A stretch of 64,000 bases of DNA from Bacteroidales bacterium (lineage in GTDB: Bacteria > Bacteroidota > Bacteroidia > Bacteroidales > UBA932): the NCBI GenBank assembly GCA_016290835.1, contig JAEEVG010000004.1:28292-92291 (forward strand), in the 5' to 3' direction. Position numbers and translations under genes: made by a program. The notes beneath the pieces were generated by a model. It had not been told where the DNA came from. It made no database searches and saw nothing but the letters and a program-made list of their open reading frames with translations. This document shows, piece by piece, positions 53,398 to 60,932 of the stretch (positions are counted from its first letter, which is position 1; every line of letters starts with the position of its first letter).

Positions 53398-54018
53398 ATG
53401 AAAAAGATTCTGATTCTCCTTTTTGCGGCTCTGTGCCTCTCCGTCCCGAAGCTTTCCGCCCAGCTCGGCTTCGATTTCGGCATGGACTTTATTTTAATGA
53501 ACCGCGAGGCGCCGTCCGGCTACAAGGCCGGTGCCTTCGGAATGGGCCCTTACGCCGGCATCATCTACGGGATTCCGGTAAGTATGTCCGATATGATCAA
53601 CGTCGGGGTCAACTACAAATTCGATATCATCTACGGCGCGCCGGGCGCCTGGGACGATGAGAAGAAGCTGTGCCCGATGACTTTGATGAACCGCGATTCG
53701 GATATCCGGGAGCAGCACATTCAGGTGCCGGTCACCTTCAACCACGGCGGAGGCATCTTCAATCTCGCCGTCGGACCGGTGTTCGATTACTGCCTGAAGT
53801 CCTCCACCTCGTACGATAACGGCAAGACCTGGGCGTTTGATAACATCAAGGACCTGAAAATGAAGCCGTTCAATGTCTATCTCAAAGCCGGGGCCGGGGT
53901 CGGGCTGAAAGGCTTCTCCTTCAACCTGACGGCAAATTATGGCCTGCTGGATTTGTCCCCGGACAACAGTTCGCTGCGCCGCTGGGGCGTCGGTCTGGAT
54001 TTCCACCTCAATTTCTAG
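53398..54018 (+). CDS. Secreted outer-membrane-barrel-like protein, unknown function
   Basis: ATG 53398 gives 206 residues with a signal peptide (MKKILILLFAALCLSVPKLSAQ). The mature part alternates in barrel fashion (GPYAGIIYGIPVSMSDMINV, VGVNYKFDIIYG, GIFNLAVGPVFDYCL, GVGLKGFSFNLTANYGLLDL) and ends in LDFHLNF with a terminal Phe, a common outer-membrane insertion signal. TACCTTTG at 53372-53379 is a likely -7 box. Seven bases separate it from the WG-repeat gene. Confidence 0.8.
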   Translation: MKKILILLFAALCLSVPKLSAQLGFDFGMDFILMNREAPSGYKAGAFGMGPYAGIIYGIPVSMSDMINVGVNYKFDIIYGAPGAWDDEKKLCPMTLMNRDSDIREQHIQVPVTFNHGGGIFNLAVGPVFDYCLKSSTSYDNGKTWAFDNIKDLKMKPFNVYLKAGAGVGLKGFSFNLTANYGLLDLSPDNSSLRRWGVGLDFHLNF

Positions 54019-54024
54019 GACGCC

Positions 54025-55530
54025 TTGCGACAGTTAATTCTGACCCTGGGCCTGCTGATTCTCGGCAGCCTCTCCCTGGCCGGGCAGGACGTAGTGATCA
54101 GCGGCAACGCCGACTTCAAGCGGCTTTGCGAAGGCAGTACGCTCCCCAAGGTGGAAGGATGGGTGGTCGTCTCGAAGAATGTCTCCGCGGCAGGGCTTTC
54201 TCCGGAATACTGGTACGGATTAGCCCAGATCAAGAAGTCGGGGGACAACTATGTCGCCACCCTCGGCTATGGCCCCGTCCGCTGCGACAACATGGTCATC
54301 CTCGCCGACAGGCTGCTGGTCCACAACAGCGGCTCGAAGTATTCCGCCGTGTGCCTGGTGGACGGGAAATGGAAACCGGTGCTGAAAGCTTATACCTGCG
54401 ACGCCGTCTTGATCGGGCACGCGGACGGAGCCCGGGCCAAGCTGCTGATCCGGGACAGAAAAGGCCTCTACAGTTGGATTGACGAGGGCGGAAAGCACCT
54501 CTCCGGCACGCCGGAACACTATGATAAAGCGCTCCTGTACAACGGCAACAAGGAAGTGGTCGCCGTCAAGAGCGGAAGCAAGTGGGGCGTGATGTCGCCG
54601 GATGCCCGCGTCGTCGTTCCCATCCAGTACGATACCCTCTTCCTCACCGCACCGCTCCGCCGGTGGGGCGGGAAATGGGCCGATGCCAACTGGTTCTTCG
54701 TGAACGACGGCGGCCGCTGGGGGGTGCGCGGCGACGATGGCTCCGAACCCTTCCCTACCGTTTACGGCGGACTCTCCTACTGGCCCACGGCGCCGGACAG
54801 CTGGTGCTACCACATGCCCGGCGGGAAGTGGGGGATGAAGGAAAGCGGCGGCCGGCAGATTCTTCCCGAAGAATACGACGGCCTGTCGACCTACAGTTTC
54901 AGCCCGTCCGTAAGCGGCTCCCTGCGCCTGCCTTTCGCCATTATCGCCGGGCGCGGGAAGGGGCGGGCGCTCCTCAACCACAAAGGCAACGAACTGCTCC
55001 CATTTATGGAAGATGCGGACAGGTTCGACATGCTGGTGATGTTCTATCCCCAGAAATCCTTCTCCGTCTTTACCTGGAACCGCTACAAACTCTGGACGAA
55101 GGGAGAATTCGAATCCACGGCCGAATTCGAGGCGAGGAAGCAGGACCCATCCAAGGCCGCAGGCTACGTGGCGTCCCTGCTTCCCGCTGCCGAGAAGGCT
55201 TTCGCGGCGGCCATCCTCGGGAATGACGCCCGGCTGATCCTGAGCCGCTACGACGCCGACAGCGAGTGCTTCCTCTTCTCGGTCGACAAGATCCTGCAGG
55301 ACACCTACAGAATCCGCGTCCCCCGCGCCGACGCTCCGCTGTTCAAGGAGGAGTTCAAGGACTTCTCGGCCGCCGCCCTCGGGACGGCCAAGTACTTCAT
55401 CCAGAATGATATGCTCGCGCTCCGCAGCATTGTTTTCACAACTCCGGAAGGAAAATCATTCAGCTTCGAGAATCCGGCGGCTGAAGGGTATTCCCTGCCC
55501 GTACTCAAAGATCTTGATTTGATACAATGA
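54025..55530 (+). CDS. Secreted WG-repeat protein
   Basis: The frame opens directly after an in-frame stop at 54016-54018, and the only plausible start is TTG 54025, which gives a signal peptide (RQLILTLGLLILGSLSLAGQ) and 501 residues. Three WG-type repeats are visible at about 180-300: SKWGVMSPDARVVVPIQYDT, GRWGVRGDDGSEPFPTVYGG and GKWGMKESGGRQILPEEYDG. The C-terminal 150 residues are unrelated and helical. WG repeats form beta-propeller-like or solenoid structures of unknown function. It shares an ATGA overlap with the next gene. Confidence 0.82.
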   Translation: MRQLILTLGLLILGSLSLAGQDVVISGNADFKRLCEGSTLPKVEGWVVVSKNVSAAGLSPEYWYGLAQIKKSGDNYVATLGYGPVRCDNMVILADRLLVHNSGSKYSAVCLVDGKWKPVLKAYTCDAVLIGHADGARAKLLIRDRKGLYSWIDEGGKHLSGTPEHYDKALLYNGNKEVVAVKSGSKWGVMSPDARVVVPIQYDTLFLTAPLRRWGGKWADANWFFVNDGGRWGVRGDDGSEPFPTVYGGLSYWPTAPDSWCYHMPGGKWGMKESGGRQILPEEYDGLSTYSFSPSVSGSLRLPFAIIAGRGKGRALLNHKGNELLPFMEDADRFDMLVMFYPQKSFSVFTWNRYKLWTKGEFESTAEFEARKQDPSKAAGYVASLLPAAEKAFAAAILGNDARLILSRYDADSECFLFSVDKILQDTYRIRVPRADAPLFKEEFKDFSAAALGTAKYFIQNDMLALRSIVFTTPEGKSFSFENPAAEGYSLPVLKDLDLIQ

Positions 55531-56213
55531 TGAAAAGAATCCTTGCACTTCTGTGCCTTGCCGGCCTGAGCCTGGCGGCGGGCGCACAGTCCAAATTCGA
55601 CACCGGCACGCACGCGACCACGGCCCTGGGCCAGCTCCAGGAAATGAGCGGGCAGACGATATCCATACCCTCCGGGAACCATCACATCGTGATTCCGGCC
55701 GCAAAAGCCGTCAGCGCCGTGAGTTCCGCCAGCTCGGCTTCGGGCAGCAGCAGCGCCCTCGGCCTTGCCTTCAACATCCTCACGCCCATCCTCTTCAGTG
55801 CCCTGGACGCATTGGAAAGCAGCAACTCTTCCGCAAGCGCGCCCTCCCAGGCCGTCAGCTATGTCGAAGCACCGAATCCCGTGGCTCCCGACCGGTATGA
55901 CGAGTGCGATGCCGACATCGTAAGCAAATTCCCGCCCGGCTGCAAATTCGAGCGCCACTACCCCGTCCCGGGCGAAAAGGACTGGTACCTGGAACTGGAT
56001 ATGACCAACGAAAGTTCCGTGGACCACGATTTTACGATCATCTTCTGGGAGAAAGACGGAAGGGACGGCACACCGCGGCTGAACGTAATCCGCAGCGGCC
56101 TTCCCCAAAACCGCATCCACGATCCCCTGCTCGGGATCAGCGTGAACGGGCATTACGATACGGTCACGCCCACCACCCGCTACAAAATCGAGAAAATCAT
56201 CTACAACGACTAA
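55527..56213 (+). CDS. Secreted protein of unknown function
   Basis: The 228-residue frame starts with two adjacent ATGs (55527 and 55530); the second overlaps the upstream TGA. A signal peptide (MKRILALLCLAGLSLAAGAQ) is followed by a Ser/Ala-rich low-complexity stretch (about residues 62-108) with hydrophobic LGLAFNILTPILFSALDAL, then a beta-like C-terminal domain (DWYLELDMTNESSVDHDFTI, TRYKIEKIIYND). No family is recognised. Coupling to the WG-repeat gene suggests joint function. Confidence 0.78.
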   Translation: MMKRILALLCLAGLSLAAGAQSKFDTGTHATTALGQLQEMSGQTISIPSGNHHIVIPAAKAVSAVSSASSASGSSSALGLAFNILTPILFSALDALESSNSSASAPSQAVSYVEAPNPVAPDRYDECDADIVSKFPPGCKFERHYPVPGEKDWYLELDMTNESSVDHDFTIIFWEKDGRDGTPRLNVIRSGLPQNRIHDPLLGISVNGHYDTVTPTTRYKIEKIIYND

Positions 56214-56220
56214 TCCGCTC

Positions 56221-56307
56221 CCCTGTCATCCTGAACACACCCCTGTCATCCTGAACGAAGTGAAGGATCTACAAGCACCAGATTCTTCGCTGCGCTCAGA
56301 ATGACAG
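56221..56307. repeat. Dispersed palindromic repeat forming a long hairpin
   Basis: CCCTGTCATCCTGAAC occurs at 56221-56236 and again at 56241-56256. The second copy starts the left arm (56242-56270), which pairs with 56279-56307 (AGATTCTTCGCTGCGCTCAG onward) over 29 positions with five mismatches, several of them G-U compatible in RNA. It lies between two plus-strand genes and may act as a terminator. The right arm resembles the repeat at 879-904. Confidence 0.75.
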
Positions 56308-56396
56308 GAGCCGGAAAAGGTGACCAAAAACCTATCTGGTTCTAGTAAGACCTGAGAATAATGATTACTTTTGTATTTGTCAATTACTAAGTAGTT

Positions 56397-57578
56397 ATGA
56401 AATTAAAGGTCAGCATCCTAGCGGTGTCGCTGCTATGCGCTTCCTGCGCCACACAACCCGCCCTCAATAGTTTTAAAGACCTCCCCGAAGATATCAGCGT
56501 GGAAACCATCGGCAATCGTGTCGTGGAGCAATTCCTCGCCTCTGATCCGCTGAACTATGGAAATAATCTTCCGGGTTATCAGGCACCCTATACTTATGGA
56601 GGCGGCAAGGAAATGAATTATGCCGTGGTAAGCCTTTGGGTTAACGCCATCGAGTTTGCCCGCCGTTCCCACAACAAGGAGCTGGAGAATCGATTGATCG
56701 ATTCTTTTGAGCCGTTCTTTGGAGAGAAAAAGTCAAAGTGCAATCGTGATAATCACGTGGATTTCTCGATCTTCGGAGCCATTCCGCTGGAGATTTATCT
56801 GATGAATGGTGACAAGCGGGCATTGGAAATGGGACTCCGATATGCTGATCACCAGTGGGAAGATCCGACAGGAGAGCCCGGCGAGGAGGTGGGTGGCAAT
56901 GGTAATTTCCCGATCGAGGGTCAGCGGGAATTCCTTGCAAACGGTTATTCTCCCCAGACCCGCCTGTGGATTGATGATATGTACATGATCACAGTCCTCC
57001 AGGCCCAGGCTTATCGAGCCACCGGCGACCGCAAGTATATCGACCGTGCGGCCCGTGAGATGAAAATGTATATGGACAAACTCCAGCGGGACAATGGTCT
57101 ATTCTACCATGCCGCCGAAGCGCCCTATTTCTGGGGACGGGGAAATGGCTGGATGGCGGCAGGTCTGCCTATGCTTCTGGCCTATCTCCCCAAAGATAGT
57201 GAGTATCGTCCTTCCCTGATGGAAGCCTATCAGAAAATGATGAAAACGCTCCTTGCATATCAGCACGAAAACGGCATGTGGGGGCAGGTTATTGATGATC
57301 CGGAGTTTTGGGATGAATCTTCCTGTTCGGCCATGTTCGCCTATGCGTTTATCGAAGGTGTGCGCCATGGCTGGCTGGACGAGGCTACATACGGCTCTGC
57401 CGCACGCAGGGCCTGGGTTTCCCTGTGCGGGAAACTGGATCAATATGCTAATATTGCAGATGTCTGCATCGGGACCAATCGTAAAGACAGCCGCGAATGG
57501 TATATGAACCGTCCCCGCGCTATCGGTGACCCGCACGGGCAGATGGCCATGATGTGGATCTGCAGCGCGCTGCTGTAA
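56397..57578 (+). CDS. GH105/GH88-like unsaturated glycuronyl hydrolase, lipoprotein
   Basis: The 393-residue protein has a lipoprotein signal with lipobox LCASC (Cys16) and an (alpha/alpha)6 toroid pattern: YGGGKEMNYAVVSLWVNAIE, TRLWIDDMYMITVLQAQAYR (the conserved WxDDxYM motif with the catalytic Asp), YFWGRGNGWMAAGLPMLLAY and MWGQVIDDPEFWDESSCSAM. Such enzymes remove unsaturated uronic acids left by pectin or rhamnogalacturonan lyases. TACTTTTG at 56366-56373 is a possible -7 box. Its codon use looks less GC-rich than the neighbours. It is the last chromosomal gene before the integrated element. Confidence 0.88.
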   Translation: MKLKVSILAVSLLCASCATQPALNSFKDLPEDISVETIGNRVVEQFLASDPLNYGNNLPGYQAPYTYGGGKEMNYAVVSLWVNAIEFARRSHNKELENRLIDSFEPFFGEKKSKCNRDNHVDFSIFGAIPLEIYLMNGDKRALEMGLRYADHQWEDPTGEPGEEVGGNGNFPIEGQREFLANGYSPQTRLWIDDMYMITVLQAQAYRATGDRKYIDRAAREMKMYMDKLQRDNGLFYHAAEAPYFWGRGNGWMAAGLPMLLAYLPKDSEYRPSLMEAYQKMMKTLLAYQHENGMWGQVIDDPEFWDESSCSAMFAYAFIEGVRHGWLDEATYGSAARRAWVSLCGKLDQYANIADVCIGTNRKDSREWYMNRPRAIGDPHGQMAMMWICSALL

Positions 57579-57610
57579 TAAAAACAACATATGGGGAATA
57601 ACACTGTTTT

Positions 57611-57632
57611 TGTGCCCCGGGCGGGAATCGAA
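57611..57632 (-). other. Probable att site: 3' end of a tRNA gene
   Basis: Read on the minus strand, the segment gives TTCGATT (T loop), CCCGC (T-stem 3' strand), CCGGGGC (acceptor 3' strand) and A (discriminator), the exact 7-5-7-1 layout of a tRNA 3' end. The 5' half of the tRNA is absent: the bases beyond 57632 do not supply the T-stem partner GCGGG. It lies 200 bases before the recombinase gene, as expected for an att duplicate. Confidence 0.7.
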
Positions 57633-57832
57633 GAACTGAACGGGTCTGAAATGGGTTGAATGGATTTGACATTGGTGACAGCTTATTATTAATTGATATT
57701 CAATAAATTATATGCGTTTTTGAGCCTGTTTCGATTCTAGTACGGGGTCTAGAAAAATCAAAATATTTCAGCTAAGTCGGCAAAAATCGGCAAAAATTAT
57801 TACCTTTGTGCCGAAGGCTAAATAGTTGATAT
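57633..57832 (+). promoter_or_regulatory. Recombinase upstream region with promoter and inverted repeats
   Basis: TACCTTTG at 57801-57808 is a likely -7 box, 24 bases before ATG 57833. TCGGCAAAAA occurs twice in tandem just upstream (about 57777-57796), and TCGGCA pairs with TGCCGA at about 57810-57815 around the -7 box. Further upstream TTCTAG (57735-57740) and CTAGAA (57749-57754) form an inverted repeat with an 8-bp spacer. The stretch 57685-57712 is very AT-rich. Confidence 0.5.
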
Positions 57833-59239
57833 ATGGCGAATATCGTGTATAAACTCTCCACGAAGGAGGACAAAATCACTGGAAAACGTGAGATTCACGT
57901 CCGTTTTTACCATGGAAAGTTCGATGTAAGGGCAAAAACGAACCTATACGTACAACCTGAATACTGGGATGCGGCTAAGCAAACGGTGAAGATTCCGAAC
58001 ACTCGTTCGAACACTCCGGAGAAGCAGCAGCTCATTATGAAACTGTCTGCCCTTAAGGCGGATCTCGAGTCTCTTTCAAATGATATCCGGGAAGCGTACA
58101 TTGCCGACGGAGGAGGAAAAAGAGATCTTCCTACCGAGTGGCTGTCTGATTTCATCGCAAGCCGTATCCTTGCCCAGGAGAGGATTGTCGCTCAAATGGA
58201 AGAGGAAGAAACAGCTGAAGAAAAGGACGACTCACAGAAAGAATTCTTTGACACGTTCGAACATTTTGTGTCCATCCAGAAAATATCCATTTCCCGGATC
58301 CGGCACTACAATGTCATCATCCGCGCCCTTAAACGCTTCGCCATCTATAGCGCCCAGGAAGTAAGCTTTGCCACGCTATCCTCGGATATGCTCCGGAAGT
58401 TCTCCAAGTTCCTAGAGAATGAGCACAAGTTCGTCGTGGAAGGAAAGGACGGAAAACCGCGCATCAAAGACCCCCTCTATAAAGCGGCTTATAAGTCAGT
58501 TCCTGAATGCCGGTTCCCGAAGCAGCGAGGCCAGAATTCCATTATCGGCACGATGTCCCGTCTCCACACCTTCGTCCGCTGGTCGATCAAGAGAGGCTAC
58601 ATGAACCGCGACCCCTATGATGATTATGTCATCGGCACGGCCATATATGGCACTCCCTTTTATCTCACTAAGGAGGAACGAAACCAACTGTACCAGGCGA
58701 AGTTCCCGGATAACCCCGGTCTGGATGTCCAGCGTGATATCTTCGTCTTCCAATGCTTCATCGGATGCCGTGTCGGCGACCTGATGAAAATGACCAAGGC
58801 CAACGTCATCAACGGCGCCATCGAGTACGTCCCCCGCAAGACCAAGGAAGGCCGCCCCTATACGGTCCGAGTCCCGCTCTCGCCCACCGCATTGGAAATC
58901 CTGGAGCGCTACAAGGACCAGCCCGACGGGCGTCTTCTTCCTTTTATTTGTGAGCAGGACTACAACCGAGACATCAAGAAGATGATCAAACTCGCGGGCA
59001 TCGACCGCGTGGTTACGACGCTGAACACCATCACCCGCGAAGAAGAGAAGCATCCCATCTGGGAAGTCGCCTCCTCCCACATGGCCCGTCGCGTCCTGGT
59101 CGGCAACCTTTACAAAGAAGTCAAGGACCCCAACCTTATCGCCAAGATCTCCGGCCACGTCGAGAACTCCCGCGCCTTCAGCCGCTACCGCGACATCGAC
59201 GAGGAAATGGCGAAGGAGGTTATTCTGAAACTTGAATAA
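57833..59239 (+). CDS. Tyrosine-type site-specific recombinase (integrase)
   Basis: The 468-residue protein has the Bacteroidetes integrase layout: an N-terminal arm-binding domain (MANIVYKLSTKEDKITGKRE), a SAM-like core-binding domain (about 135-260, HYNVIIRALKRFAIYSAQEV) and the catalytic domain. Catalytic residues are R313 (FIGCRVGDLMK), K338 (RKTKEGRP), H416 and R419 (SSHMARRVLVG), H442 (SGHVEN) and nucleophile Y452 (FSRYRDID). It lies 200 bases from the tRNA-like att fragment. Its last 69 bases recur at 60406-60474. A family relationship to the invertases of Bacteroidetes type I restriction loci is possible. Confidence 0.95.
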   Translation: MANIVYKLSTKEDKITGKREIHVRFYHGKFDVRAKTNLYVQPEYWDAAKQTVKIPNTRSNTPEKQQLIMKLSALKADLESLSNDIREAYIADGGGKRDLPTEWLSDFIASRILAQERIVAQMEEEETAEEKDDSQKEFFDTFEHFVSIQKISISRIRHYNVIIRALKRFAIYSAQEVSFATLSSDMLRKFSKFLENEHKFVVEGKDGKPRIKDPLYKAAYKSVPECRFPKQRGQNSIIGTMSRLHTFVRWSIKRGYMNRDPYDDYVIGTAIYGTPFYLTKEERNQLYQAKFPDNPGLDVQRDIFVFQCFIGCRVGDLMKMTKANVINGAIEYVPRKTKEGRPYTVRVPLSPTALEILERYKDQPDGRLLPFICEQDYNRDIKKMIKLAGIDRVVTTLNTITREEEKHPIWEVASSHMARRVLVGNLYKEVKDPNLIAKISGHVENSRAFSRYRDIDEEMAKEVILKLE

Positions 59240-59296
59240 GAAAAGGAAACAGTATTTCAAGGAAGATAGGAGTTATTTCCTAACTTTGCAGATACT

Positions 59297-60391
59297 ATGA
59301 AAGAAAAACAATTCATATCGGTTATTCCCTACTCCGGTGGCGGAGACCTTCTCGCCGATGCCCGCACCATCATTGACGGTGCCAGACAATATGCCTATTC
59401 CGCAGTCAACGTGGCGCTCGTCCAGCGCAACTGGCTGCTGGGCAAGCGTATCAGCGAGGAGATTCTCAAAGGAGACAATCGGGCTGAATACGGTGCGGAA
59501 GTCATCGTCCGTCTGGCAAAGGAACTGAGGGCCGAGTATGGCAACGGCTTTACCAAGACCAATCTTTACAACTTCACGGAGTTCTATAAGGCCTTTCCTG
59601 AGATTTTCCACGCAGCGAGTGGAAAATTCGACATCCGACTCAGCTGGACACACTACCGTGTGCTCCTGCAGGTAAACGATCCGAGGGTCCGCGCTTGGTA
59701 TATGGCCGAAGCTGCCGCCCAGACCTGGAGCACAAGAACCCTTCAACGCAATATCGATTCCCAGTATTACTACCGGCTCCTACAGTCCCAGCACAAAGAC
59801 CTTGTGGAAAAAGAGATGCTGGAAATCACCGCTCCTTCGCAGGTCCCCGACCGGCTGGAATTTGTCAAGAACCCCGTCGTTGCCGAATTCCTCGGCTTGG
59901 AATCCCGCGCCGAATTCACGGAGAACACCCTTGAGGGTGCCATCATCACCAACCTCCAGAAGTTCCTGATGGAACTCGGCAAAGGCTTCGCCTTCGTCGC
60001 CCGCCAGCAGCACATCCATACCGAAAAGCAGGACTACTACATCGACCTGGTTTTCTATAACTATATCCTCAAATGCTTCTGTCTCATCGACTTAAAGACC
60101 TCCAAGGTCACGCATCAGGACGTCGGGCAGATGGACATGTACGTGCGGATGTACGATGAACTCAAGCGCGGAGAAGGCGACAATCCCACCATCGGCATTA
60201 TCCTGTGTTCGGAAACCGACGAAGACATCGCCCGCTACTCTGTCCTGCATGGCAACGAGCAACTCTTCGCCAGCAAATACAAACTCTATCTCCCCTCCGA
60301 GGAAGAACTCCGCGCTGAAATCGAAGCTCAGAAGACCCTTTTCTACCTCCAGCAGGCTGAAGACAAAACAAAACCTGACGGGCAAGACTAA
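59297..60391 (+). CDS. DUF1016/YhcG-type PD-(D/E)XK nuclease
   Basis: The 364-residue protein has the DUF1016 N-terminal winged-helix-like domain (AYSAVNVALVQRNWLLGKRI, TNLYNFTEFYKAFPEIF, LSWTHYRVLLQVNDP) and the C-terminal nuclease domain with QDYYIDLVFYN and CFCLIDLKTSKVTHQDVGQM, the D...E/D-x-K metal centre being D (IDLVF) and D-x-K (DLKTS). Proteins of this type often accompany type I restriction systems and other defence modules in Bacteroidetes; the role is not settled. A TAACTTTG box (59281-59288) ends eight bases before the start. The gene is flanked by the two recombinase tails. Confidence 0.92.
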   Translation: MKEKQFISVIPYSGGGDLLADARTIIDGARQYAYSAVNVALVQRNWLLGKRISEEILKGDNRAEYGAEVIVRLAKELRAEYGNGFTKTNLYNFTEFYKAFPEIFHAASGKFDIRLSWTHYRVLLQVNDPRVRAWYMAEAAAQTWSTRTLQRNIDSQYYYRLLQSQHKDLVEKEMLEITAPSQVPDRLEFVKNPVVAEFLGLESRAEFTENTLEGAIITNLQKFLMELGKGFAFVARQQHIHTEKQDYYIDLVFYNYILKCFCLIDLKTSKVTHQDVGQMDMYVRMYDELKRGEGDNPTIGIILCSETDEDIARYSVLHGNEQLFASKYKLYLPSEEELRAEIEAQKTLFYLQQAEDKTKPDGQD

Positions 60392-60405
60392 ATTTCCGGA
60401 TAACC

Positions 60406-60474
60406 CGCGCCTTCAGCCGCTACCGCGACATTGACGAGGAGATGGCCAAGGAGGTCATCCTGAAACTGGAATAA
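60406..60474 (+). pseudogene. Second copy of the last 69 bases of a recombinase gene
   Basis: The stretch encodes RAFSRYRDIDEEMAKEVILK plus LE and a stop, identical at the protein level to the end of the intact recombinase (59171-59239). The two 69-bp copies differ at six bases, all at synonymous third positions. Sequence to the left of this copy (GGATAACC) no longer matches the recombinase, and the frame has no start, so it is a gene fragment. Confidence 0.88.
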
Positions 60475-60932
60475 TATCAATCAGTTGTGTTCTCAACGTC
60501 AACTTGTGAAAAGTTTGTGGTACTACCTCAAAAACTACCACATAAACTACCTCAAAAAGAACTTACAACGCCTTTTTCAACTTGGTTCAGTGACAATCGT
60601 ATTTCTTAGTTTTGTCACAAGGATAATCAATTATTGATTATTATGCGCACAAAAGTAAGCTACATAATTTGCCATAAGTGTCCTATTTCGGGTAGATATG
60701 GCAAATTATAGAAGATATAGTAACATGCAATCGAATGTAATAGCTGTCCTGATGCGTTCTTTACATTCGTTCTGATTTATTAACCACAGAAAGGCCCCAA
60801 AATATTATAAATCTTGTCACTTTTCCATAATACTGACAGACATTATATACTTTATCGGAAGCAAAATCTTGTGCATGCTTTGGACTAAAGAAATATATTT
60901 TGTACCTTTGTAGTTAGTGATATACAAACCGA
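60475..60932. promoter_or_regulatory. AT-rich gene-free stretch with inverted repeats and the abiE promoter
   Basis: No gene is seen. A 13-bp direct repeat (ACTACCTCAAAAA) is at 60522-60534 and 60546-60558, with GTGGTA/TACCAC (60517-60522, 60536-60541) around the first copy. A perfect 13-bp inverted repeat ATAATTTGCCATA / TATGGCAAATTAT is at 60664-60676 and 60697-60709, and a 9-bp one CGAATGTAA / TTACATTCG at 60732-60740 and 60761-60769. TTTG at 60879-60882 and TACCTTTG at 60903-60910 (20-nt spacing) form a good promoter for the gene at 60933. Confidence 0.65.

Noticed and set aside
57611-57632. A complete tRNA gene on the minus strand
   Set aside because: No matching 5' acceptor strand (CCGGGGC on the plus strand) or D and anticodon arms lie to the right; only the 3' end is present.
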